Part shown: in pieces, positions 37,101-46,997 of the stretch
Position numbering within the stretch: position 1 is the first letter of the stretch
Layout: each line of letters opens with the position of its first letter
Source of the DNA: Xylaria sp. FL1777
Lineage: Eukaryota > Ascomycota > Sordariomycetes > Xylariales > Xylariaceae
DNA length: 64,000 nt
NCBI GenBank assembly: GCA_022578965.1
Contig: MU400531.1
Location: 1-64,000 of the forward strand
Direction of reading: 5' to 3'
The notes under the pieces: model-generated
Told to the model about the DNA's origin: nothing
Databases searched by the model: none
The model's input: only the letters and a program-made list of their open reading frames with translations
Made by a program: the position numbers and the translations under genes

Positions 37101-38345
37101 TGGGATTCGTATCTGTAATAGTTTCTATCTTGACCACAAATCCAAAGAACGTATAATACCTTTCCAGAGGTATTGTACCACTTTCGAAGTATTTACATTT
37201 ATCAAGCGCCAAGGATAGTTCATGATTATCATTGATAAGATAATATTCTCTTATTAATGTCATGATATTGTAATGAGAAGTTATACAGAGACTAGAAGAT
37301 AAGAAAGACATAGACACAATGATTATTCTTTGTTTATGAGAGTAATAAGACACAACTGTTACAATAATATGAGATGAAAATTTTTTGCTAGTGGGGACAA
37401 CGTATCGTGGAAATTACTGTGTCGAAGGGCTTATTGTCGCACGACTCTATGCGGTTTCATTCTTACCGGCACATCAACAATTGGAGGATGGCCTATCTGA
37501 GTGATTCACGGACGTTAATAGTGTAGTGCCCGGTGGTCAACGATTAGGACACTCGCTTTAACATGTCCTGGATCGACTCAGTGACGAGAGAAACCGTGGG
37601 CATGTTACATTGTTCATAGATATCTTCTCCTAGGGTAGTTGTTTGTGTGAACATACTATATCATACCTACGACCTCCAATATCTTCTTGGGGATGACATT
37701 CGATCGTATCTTTGACCAAGATTGCCACGACCAATCTATCTGTGTAAAGTACTTAAATAACTCAGACTTATCTACTAGAACTAAGTCTCATGAGAGAGAT
37801 GCTCCTACTCGGCTGATAATAGTTCGATGCCTATGTCATGAATGCGTTATGGAAGCAACTTCGCTGTGCCGTAAGATCCATCATGGAACTGATGAGCTAC
37901 ATAAACGGTATTGAGGAGTAGAGAAAGTGTTTTAATATAACTGTAGTGCGGCTGGAGTGAGTAGATAATAAATATGTTCGAGTCTTGTTAGTGCTATTAT
38001 GTCTTAATTTCTCCCTTTTCCCACTTGCTTAGATTCGGCTTTCCGCAATTCCGAGATATTTACAAGATGCAATTAGAATGACGAAGATTAACCTAGATCG
38101 CGGGCTACTCTAGGAGACAGCGGTTAAGACGTTATGGATGTTTCATATTATTATAAAGCTGTAAAATCTACAGATTAGCTATTCACTTATTAGTGACCCG
38201 TCTTCACCTGGAGAAGTACTTGTGTTAAGTGATGGGGGCAAATAACGAGGGGTAAACAGTCAAACCATTAGGTATATGAAAATAGGTACAGCAAGTAAAA
38301 GCCCGTTCTAACTTCTCGTGCATTATCATCTACTCTATTGCAACG

Positions 38346-39266
38346 CTAACCGATGTGTTTCGCATGTTTCAAAAACTCGTCATCCGTCGTCAGTGCTTCT
38401 ATCTCATCCGAGCTCAAACAAATGGCAACGCCAATATCGCCGTCCAATGTTTTAGGCGTGAAGTATACAAGACCTGGCAAGCTATCGAACCGCGGCCGTC
38501 TCACTGCCAGAGGCAATCCCAGCCCTAGGCCAAAGTCCAGCTGATACGAGTTCTGGTTGGCCCAGGAGCTCAACATGACATCTCTCGTGGGGTCGAGTCC
38601 GGCCAGGAAGCTGATACTTGTTTTGTCCGGTGTGCGGCTGATCAGGGTTGCGAGGGAACGTCCATGATACGCCAAATTTGACGTCTCGGGATTTAGAGCT
38701 GCTCGAAGACTCGCGGCGAGAGCACCCAATGGACTATGGGCAGCTTGCTCCATGCTGAAGCTATGATACGTCATGCTTTGAACAATCCCAGGATGGGTTC
38801 CTGGGATATTTAAGTATCGCCGAAGATCAACAGCTCGGGCGAATTGCATCTTCGCTGTGTTATGGGAGCGTGCAAGTCGCGCCTTTGCTATTGACTGCCA
38901 GACGAAAGCTGTGAGTGCGTCGTCGGTTGTGACATAGCTCGAGTTTGGTGGAAGTGTTTGAGTTGCATGGGACTTCAGCTTTTTCAATGATGAGGCAGAA
39001 AAGTCAAAATATGACCAGACGCCCAAGTCCATAGCTATTTGGCCTTGGATTCTACCGGGACCAGGTTGAGAAGTTTCTTTCTTGATAATATTATACTCAA
39101 GCTCGGGACCCGGAGTCCAAGAATCGTCTAATAATGGAACGACATTCTCCGCAGCGAGGTTGCCGATCTTCAACTCTTCCGGGGTGAAAGCTTCGTTTCT
39201 GCTCGCCTTCGAGAATAAATGAATGACTTGGGCCTGGCCCAGCTTAACTGCTGGGGCCTCGATTTG
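38346..39266 (-). pseudogene. 5'-truncated HXXXD-type acyltransferase (trichothecene 3-O-acetyltransferase-like)
   Basis: An open frame of 306 codons on the minus strand is bounded upstream by a TAG at 39,267-39,269. It matches the C-terminal two thirds of fungal BAHD-like acyltransferases: GQAQVIHLFSKASRNEAFTP, GNL..ENVVPLLDDSW, TTDDALTAFVWQSIAKAR, the ARAVDLRRYLN strand, SSWANQNSYQLDFGLGLG (the DFGWG position) and LPGLVYFTPKTLDG. The family transfers acyl groups from acyl-CoA to hydroxyls of small molecules, using a His in HXXXD. That motif should sit just before GQAQ, but the sequence there reads IEAPAVKL and then stops; the first ~170 residues are missing. Directly upstream is a 19-bp tandem repeat and then AT-rich DNA. 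It is most likely a broken gene; a cryptic intron is possible, but I see no missing exon. No biosynthetic cluster partners are visible. Confidence 0.82.
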
Positions 39267-39336
39267 CTATTTTTGGGTATAGTTTTAGCTCTTAAGACAT
39301 GTTTCGGGAGTTGTTTTAAAAGTACAAACGCAGAAA

Positions 39337-39410
39337 ACATACAGACGCAGAAGAGACATACATACGTAGAAAAGACATACATACGCAGAAAAGACATACA
39401 GACGTAAAAG
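39337..39410 (+). repeat. 19-bp tandem repeat at the gene-island / AT-rich border
   Basis: Four adjacent units of ACATACAGACGCAGAAGAG type (39,337; 39,356; 39,375; 39,394, the last shortened to 17 bp) sit between the broken acyltransferase and the AT-rich block. Confidence 0.9.
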
Positions 39411-40777
39411 ATACTTATACATACAGAAAGCAAAAAAAGCAAGCAACTATATTACCTAGATTAGCTACTTTAGCTAACTAACTAATTTTAGCTAGTTAAA
39501 TCTACGCTAGCAAATAAAACAAATAAAGTTTTTGCTTTAATTTAAAGCTTTAAATGCAGTTTACTAAGCAATAATAGTTAAAACTAATATAATTACTACT
39601 GCTTGTATTAATATTTTAATTTATAGCTTGTTTTTAACTTAATAGTTTTTTGCTATTTAAGTAAATTTTTTAGTTTTATAATTATTTAAACAAACAGTAA
39701 TTTTTTAAAGTAGTTTATATATATATAAATTAAAAAAATTAAATTATATAACTTTATAAAAGCTGTTTTAGTATTATAATATAACAATAAAAAGCTAACT
39801 TAATAAAAAAGCATTATTAATGCTTTAGTTATACTAAATATAATAAATATAGTAATAAATCTATTTATATATATTTAATATAACAATATTACTATTTAAT
39901 ATAATAAATATGTTATAATAATTAAAGTAAATCTTATAAGCATATAAAATACCTAATTATTACTTAATATAAATTGTTTAAAAAGGTTAATTATAGCTAC
40001 TTTATTTTATATATAATGCTTTGTTTTAAAAATAAAGCGTTATAGCTTTAACTTTAAAAGTTAATTAGCTACTTAAATAAATTAAAACAAACATAACGCA
40101 ATAATAATACTTACTAAATAACTTTAGCTAAAATAATGTTTTAAATACGTTTAAGCATAAAGCATAGTACTTATATAGTTTTATTAGTAGCTAAAACTAT
40201 ATATATGCTATAGCGTATATATTAATAACTTACGTATACCTTTATAGTTATAAAAATAAAAGCGTAATACTTTAGCATTATAACTTAAAGTAGCTAAACT
40301 TAAAGTAGCTAAACAATAATAAAAAATACAAAAGCTAAAAGTACGTAATAAAAGTAAATAAAAAGCAACGCAAAAAGTTAAAACAGAAATAAAAATAAAA
40401 ATAAAAATAAAAAAGTAGAAATAAAAATAACCTGCAAAGATTACTTAAGCTACTTAAATTTAAACAGAAAAATCAAGATTAATTATTAGTTAGTAGTACT
40501 AATAGCGCTAATAATATAAAAAGGTATAATATAAATAAGTAATAAATAATAAATAAAAGTAATAAGTGATAAAAATAGCAAATAATGAAAGTAGTAAGTA
40601 GTAAAAGTAATAAGTAATAAAAGTAGCAAATGGTTTATATATTAGCTTTATTAGCTATAATTAGTTATATTAGCTATATAGCACTTATACTGTAGTATTA
40701 TTACTTAAGCCATTAGATTTAGCTAAAGAAATTAACTATTTAATAAACTTAATAGCTACTTAATGGTTAATAAACTT

Positions 40778-40901
40778 AGTGGTATTAATAATATTAATAG
40801 TGTTAATAGTATTAATAGTGTTAATAGTATTAATAGTGTTAATAATATTAATAGTATTAGTGGTATTAATAGTGTTAATAATGTTAATGGTATTAATAGT
40901 T
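40778..40901 (+). repeat. 9-bp tandem repeat (RTTAATAGT)n
   Basis: About 13 units alternating mainly between ATTAATAGT and GTTAATAGT, with a few base changes, in AT-rich spacer DNA. Confidence 0.85.
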
Positions 40902-41829
40902 GCCACTAATATATAACTTGTTATAAACACTTAAACTGTTTGTTTTATGTTATATTAAAACTTAACTATTAATTTTAAACGTTATTTATTTTGTTTATTA
41001 TGCTTTTATATTAAATTTTAACTATATTGCAACTATAATGCACTTTGCTCACTTGCTCACTTTGCTTTTAGTAAAGCAGCTTTACTTCTTAAAAGCCTTA
41101 ACTTTAATTATAATGCATTTTGTTTACTATGCATTTAATATCTTAAGTTTTTTTTTTATTAACTTAGGCGTACGCTTTTGCATAAACTTTAGTAAGCTTT
41201 TTGTTGTTTTTATTGTAGCAAAATTAACAGCTTATATAATAAACCTTAAACTTAAAAGTATATATGCTTTATAAAAACTAAGCTAATATATTACGCATTG
41301 CGCTAAAAAACTTATTTTTAATAAATCTATAGTAAATAACTAACTTAAGCTTTATATTAAGTGCAACATTAATATTATTAAAAACAAAAGCAATGCTGTT
41401 TAATTAACTAAAGATTAATGCTTAAAAACTGCTATTATATACCTTTTTTTTTTTTAAATAAAAAAAATCTTAAAAAGTGCTATTATAAACTATATAAAGC
41501 TCTTAGTTAGCATATAAACAATAAAGTAAACATATAGCAATTATACAAATAATTTTTACTTTGTTAATATAAATAGTAGCATTAGTAGCTTTTTATAAAA
41601 TTATATTTATTATAGTTATTTTTAAACTTTTATGCTTATAAAATAATATAAAGTAAAAGAAAATAATAAAAAATAATAATATAATAGCAGTAATAAAAAG
41701 AATTAAAACCTAATAAAATATTTAAAACCTAGGTTGCTTATTTATAAAAGTTAGTTTTACTTAAAAAATTACTTATAATTAAGCAACTAAAACATAAACT
41801 TTTTAGTTTGCTTTTTGCTGCAAAATAAA

Positions 41830-42180
41830 TAAAAAACGCAAAAAAAAGCATTAATACTTAAAAAAAAACACACATACTGCTAACAAAGCATAAATACCTA
41901 AAAAAAAACTACATATTGCTAGCAAAAAAAAGCATAAATACTTAAAAAAAAACTACATACTACAGCTTTATATAATCTAAGCTAAAACTAGCATGCTAAC
42001 AAAAAAAAGCATATTAAAATATCTAAAGAAAAACCATATACTGCTAGCAAAAAAACGCAAAAACACTTAAAAGAAAGCTATATATTATACTATAGCTTTA
42101 TATAACCTAAGCTAAAACTTGCACGCTAATAAAAAAAAGCATTAAGTACTAAAACATTTAAAGGAAAGCTATATACCGTA
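41830..42180 (+). repeat. Degenerate minisatellite, unit about 40-80 bp
   Basis: About six units share an A-run followed by GCATAAATACTTAAAA, an ACTACATACTGCTAGC-like end and, in two units, an extra TATAGCTTTATATAAYCTAA segment. Unit length varies, so these are nested repeats worn by C-to-T change. Confidence 0.7.
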
Positions 42181-42887
42181 GCATTAATAAACATAAACTA
42201 TATATATATACCTTGTATTATTATTTAAGCTATTATATTTAGCTAAAAAAATCAAGTTTATTTATAAAGCCCTAATATATATAAATAATTAATTGTTAAT
42301 GTAGTAATAATAGTAATAATAATAGTAATAATAATAATAATAATATTAGTAATAATAAAAAATCTTTAGTATTTTTTAAAAAACCTTGATCTTTTTAAGT
42401 TAGCTATTATTTATAGCTATAATTTATTATTAAATTAAGTATAAGCATTAAAGCATAATAAACTTAATTTATTAAAAAGGCTAATTATTATTATAAAACA
42501 AAGTATACCTTTATTAAGTTTTTATATGTTTAAAAAGCTTACTAGTTTAATAAAGTAAACATATGCTATATAAAAACTGCTTATATGCTTACAAATAATT
42601 CTTAGTGTACATTTTCTTTTACTGCTATTTTATTATTGTTTTTTTATTTAAGCAAGTTTATATAGTTTAATAGTTACTTTTTTATTTTAAGTTTAGCACT
42701 AAACTGTAAACCCTTAGTAATAATTAAGCGTTATGTCTTAAATAATAAATCTTTTAAAATAGTTAAATATAAAAAATATAGCTTTAATTACTTTAAAGAT
42801 AACTTAATAAAACTAGCATTAGTTTTTAATATTATATACTAAAAATATAAATATATAAATAAGCTTTTAGAAAACTTTTTAAAGCAT

Positions 42888-42892
42888 ACTAA
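42888..42892. repeat. Left target-site duplication of copy A (ACTAA)
   Basis: ACTAA directly before the LTR TG; identical to 50,593-50,597. Confidence 0.95.
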
Positions 42893-43386
42893 TGTAACAA
42901 ACTTGTTATATATTAATATAACAGGTTTGCCCTTAGGGTTTTAATTTGCAGGTAATAATAAGATCTTTAATAGTAGTCCGTTAAGGAGGTTTTCGGAGTA
43001 CTTTTATTACTATGCATTAATAAAGGTTTTAAAAAATTAAAAGTAATAAATATATTAGTGCTTAGTAATTATAAAAAATTAATAGCTAAAAAACTAGAAC
43101 TAAGTAAATAATTAAATATAAAAAGTGCATAATTATATAAATAAAAAAAAAGTAAAAAAAATAATAACTTTTTTTAAATTATTGCAAGTTTAGTAAGCAC
43201 TAAATTACTATAAGCTTAATAAGCTTTAAATTACTATAAGCTTAATAAGCTTTAAATTATTATAAGCTTAATAAGCTAAGTAAATTATTATATAACTTTA
43301 GCTTTAGCTAGTAAAAAAAAAAGTGCAAAATATATATAAAAGCATTAAGCTGCTTTAAAAGCTATTTTTATACTAATTTTGTAACA
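42893..43386 (-). repeat. 3' LTR of copy A (494 bp)
   Basis: Begins TGTAAC and ends GTAACA on the plus strand. It contains about four 26-bp internal repeats (TAAATTACTATAAGCTTAAT..) around 43,190-43,280. It differs from the right LTR only by transitions, with no length change. It keeps the TG end that the other three A/B LTR copies have lost. Confidence 0.95.
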
Positions 43387-44074
43387 TTATTTCTTTTTTT
43401 CTAAAATTATTATTTTAATAATTTTTTGTAAGTATTTTTTCTTTCTTTTTTTTTTATATATTATAATATTAAAGCGTATTAAAAAAACTAACCGCTTATT
43501 TAAAACAAAGCAAAAACTTATTTTTGCTTTTTTTATTAATTTTATTAGCTATAAAGTTATGCTTTATTTTTGCTGCTTTAATTAATTACTAATATACAAA
43601 ATAATAAATAATATATTTTATTGTTTTAAATGTATATATGCTAGTTGTTTTTGCAACAAATCAAGGGTTTTAATTAACTTAATTAATAATATAGCTTTTA
43701 AATACTGTTGTTTTAAAAAAAAAAAAAAGCAAGCAAAGCAACAGCTACTTTTAGTTTAAAAAAAATTAAAATAAGCTTAAAATAGCTTTAATTTTATTTT
43801 AAGCAAGTTAGCTTAGCTTTATATATAAAAATGTTTTTTAAAAGCAAAAAGTATTAAAATAGTTTAGTAAAAGCTTTAGTTCTTAAATAAACTAAACAAA
43901 ATAAAGCATATTAAAAAAAAACAAAAAGCGCTAGCAAAAAAGCAAAAATAACAAAAAAAGCAAGCTAAAATAACATAAGCTACTTTATTTAAGTTTAATT
44001 AAAATTCTTTAAGTGTTTTTTTTAAAGTTAACCTTTTTTTTCTAGTTTTAAGCAGTTAAAATATTAGCAGTAAA

Positions 44075-44220
44075 ACTAATTTATAATTACTTTAGCAATT
44101 TTTAGGTGTTTTTTAAGTTCTTAAATATTATTAATATATAAATATTTCTTTTATTTAATAAAATATTTTAAGTTATTATTATTTTAACAAAAATTTAGTA
44201 TACTTTTAACTTTATAAACG
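44075..44220 (-). pseudogene. Chromodomain remnant, copy A
   Basis: Minus-strand reading after the integrase end: a YKVKSILNF-like start, NNNLKYFIK, then KKHLKIAKVIIN and F, broken by stops. This matches the chromodomain that ends pol in chromoviruses. The three aromatic cage positions cannot all be judged because tryptophan codons have become stops. Confidence 0.65.
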
Positions 44221-44999
44221 TTTTAATTTATTTTTATTTTTAGTTATGTTTTAATAAATGTTTTAATAAGTATTAATTTTAGTAAAAAAATGTAAAAAAT
44301 AAGGTAAATTTGCATATTTTTTAATAATAACAGTTTATAGTTTATAAATAAAATAACTTTTTTAATTTTAAAAAAGCTAAGTTTTTTAAATTCTAATTTA
44401 TTGCTTAGTTGTTTTGTTTTAATTTAAAAAATATTAATGTTTGCATTTTGTTTTTATTATAGCAAATAAACCTTGTTTTTTTTTCTAAAGGTTAGTTTTT
44501 TAGTTCGTTTTTTGTTATAATATATTAATATCTATTGTTATAAAAATTAAAAGCATAGTTATAGTTTAACTTATAACGTTTTAATTTTTGTTATAATAAT
44601 TTTTGTTTAAAGTGCTATAGTTAAAATAACAAATGCTTTTATTAATGTTTTTTTTTGTTTTTTAATAGTTGCTTACTATTTATAAACAGCTTTATATAAA
44701 AATATATTTATATTTTTGTTTATTAATATATTATATAAGATTTATACTATTAATAATAGTTTTATTTAATTGTTTTATTAATAATTAATATAACTTTATA
44801 AATATTATTTTAGTATTTAGTTTAATTTTTTTGTTTGTTTATTTGTTTATAAATAATAAGCAGTTAAAAACTTTAATTTAATACTAATAAGTTTAAAAAA
44901 GCTAGTTTTAAACTTAAAAATAAACAATTTATTTTAATTTAAAATAATTCTTTTTAATAACTTATGCTTATTTAAATATTAGCATATAAAAGCATATAT

Positions 45000-45250
45000 A
45001 AATTATTTAACTATTATATTTTCTTTAAATAATAAAAAGTAAGCATATTTAGTAAATTTATTAATAATAACTTATATTTTATTATATTATACTTTTATAA
45101 CTAAATTAGTTAATAAAAGAAGTGCTATAATAAAATTTTAAGCAATAGTATATTATGCTTATTTAAATATTTATATAAATTATAGCAGTTTATAAAGCTT
45201 ATATTAAGCTGCTTTAGCTTTATTATAAATATTGCACTTTTTTATAATAG
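45000..45250 (-). pseudogene. Integrase core remnant, copy A
   Basis: Minus-strand reading gives a KKCNIYNKAKAA zinc-finger end, a decayed PxG..L segment, then VIINKFTKYAYFLLFKE, matching the gypsy integrase pattern (D.I.V.VDR.TK.AHF or KYA.F). The aspartate of the DDE core region appears as asparagine. The placement downstream of reverse transcriptase fits Ty3/gypsy order, not Ty1/copia. Confidence 0.75.
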
Positions 45251-46299
45251 ATTTAACTATATTTTATAGTTTTAAAAAATTATACTTTTTTTATAATTGT
45301 TAAACTGTTTTTATTACTTTTTAGTGTTTATATAATAAGTATTTATAAAATTTCTTAATAAACTTGTTTTATAAGAATTTTAGTAAGTAAATCTTATGTT
45401 TATATATTAGCTTATTATTTTTTAATTTTTTGTATTTTTGTAGTTATGCTAACTTTTTTAAATTATAAGCTTGTTATAGCTATATATTTATAAAGTTTTT
45501 AAGTATAACTTTAATTTTTAAGCTTTTATTTTTTTAAAAATATAATATTTAAATGTTTTTTTTTAGAACTTTAAATCTTTTTTAATTTTATTAACTAAGT
45601 ATGTTTGCTTAAATGTTTTTTTTTTTTTTAATATAACATATTTTAAAATTAAACTTAAAAAAAAAAACCATTTAATTTTTATATTGTTTAATAATCTTTT
45701 ATATAATTATAAATTTTATTAAGTTTTAATAATTTAAATAAATTTTAATTAGCTTTATAATTTTTATAAAAAATAGTTTTTACTTTTTAAGTGCTATAAT
45801 AATTGCAAGCAGTTTTTTATTATATATAAGATATTATAATGCTGCATTTTATAGTGCTTTAAAGTAATAAGCTATTAAGTGCTATTTTTTGTTGTTTTTT
45901 AGTTATTTTAAAACTTCTGCAATTATATTATTTAAAATATTTATTTTTAGTTTTTTTTTTTTCTGTAAATTAAGTAGTTTAATTACAAAGTTAAAAGTAA
46001 CTTTTAGTTTTAGTTTTTTAAAAGCTTTTTAAGCTTTCTTTAAAATTAAAAAGGATTTTTTTTTGTATTTTTTTTTTATATACTTTATAAAATAAAATGC
46101 TATCTTTTTAAAGTTTTAAATTAATATTTAAACATAGTTTAAAAATTTTAATGCTTGTTATATGTTTATAATAGTAGCTAAATTAAGTATTTTTTAGTTT
46201 TATACTATATTAATTTTTAATTATTAAATTTATATTTGTTTTAAAGTAATTATAAATCTTAAAAAGTTAATTTTTTATGTATGCTATATATACTTTTTT

Positions 46300-46997
46300 G
46301 TATTAAGTTATAATTCTGCTTATTTAAATGTTTTTAATACTTAAGTTACGTGTTTTTTATGTTTTTTTAGTATTTTAAAGTAAATTAAGATATTATTTAA
46401 ATAAATAAACACAAACTTATTTAAAAACTTCTATAGAATTATTATTATTATGTATTAAAAGCTAGCTAATGCGTTTTATAGTTTTTATAGCATAATTATA
46501 TACTTATATAGTTTATATATTATTTATATAGCAGTTTTTTATTTTTTTTCTTTAGCTATTTTAATAGCATAATATTTATTTAAAATATTAACTATTATAA
46601 ACTATTTTGCTTAGCTAATATTTTTTTTTATAATTATTAGTAAAATAAAAAAGTATTTATTTATAATAGTAATTACGTTTAATAGTTAATAATTAACTAT
46701 TACTTGCTATACTAGTTTTCTTTTTTTATTAATTAGTTATTTTTTATTTTTTATTTTAAATACTAGTATTATAAAGTATTTAATAAATAACTAAAATTTT
46801 TTTAAAAATCTTTTTGCTAAATTTTTTTAAATATATTTTTATAAAGCGTTTGTTTTATTTAAGCTTATATAGTATATTTAATAAAGCTTTAGTTAACATT
46901 TTTCCTTAATAAAAATATAATAGTTTTATAAGCTATATTTAAGAAGTTTTTTTTTTTCTTTTTTTTTAAATAGTTTATAAAATCTGTAATATACTTT
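46300..46997 (-). pseudogene. Reverse transcriptase remnant, copy A
   Basis: The minus strand from 46,997 reads KYITDFINYFKKKEKKKLL, then FIKEK.....Y.ISLNKTNAL and KNLAK, the usual run-up to gypsy reverse transcriptase. At 46,392-46,403 the catalytic YLDD box is present as YLNN inside FIYLNNILIY, followed by KKHKKHV and the INFLRFIIT strand. Both catalytic aspartates have changed to asparagine, as G-to-A change in GAY codons predicts. Confidence 0.8.

Larger units (their letters stand above)
32336..38345. other. 6-kb stretch without a supported gene
   Basis: It starts with an A-rich 3' flank (A/G runs at 32,405-32,444). It then holds simple repeats (CATA at 33,713-33,739; GAT/GAA at 33,833-33,857; GTCT at 34,148-34,169; AGGT at 34,536-34,551) and many short frames with no family resemblance. 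The longest, 132 residues on the minus strand at 33,325-33,723, starts inside the CATA repeat and is unconvincing. No tRNA or other RNA gene was recognised. Confidence 0.5.
39440..42887. other. AT-rich mutated spacer left of copy A
   Basis: About 3.4 kb of strongly AT-rich sequence with no intact frame. It has a 9-bp tandem array at 40,778-40,901, TAA/TAG-rich simple sequence at 40,530-40,630 and 42,290-42,360, and a degenerate interspersed repeat at 41,830-42,180. No transposon domain could be read here. Remaining C and G follow the same RpC / GpY rule as the retrotransposons. Confidence 0.7.

Noticed and set aside
37687..37914. 75-residue frame near the acyltransferase remnant
   Set aside because: Real ATG only at 37,693, no domain, and not tied to any neighbour.
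41038..41274. 78-residue hydrophobic frame in AT-rich DNA
   Set aside because: T-rich sequence gives F/L/I-rich translations by chance. It has no domain and lies in mutated spacer DNA.
46560..46680. Minus-strand reading AKQNSL, first taken as a Ty1/copia integrase QNG motif
   Set aside because: Reverse transcriptase reads through this region and integrase lies downstream of it, so the element is Ty3/gypsy and the resemblance is chance.
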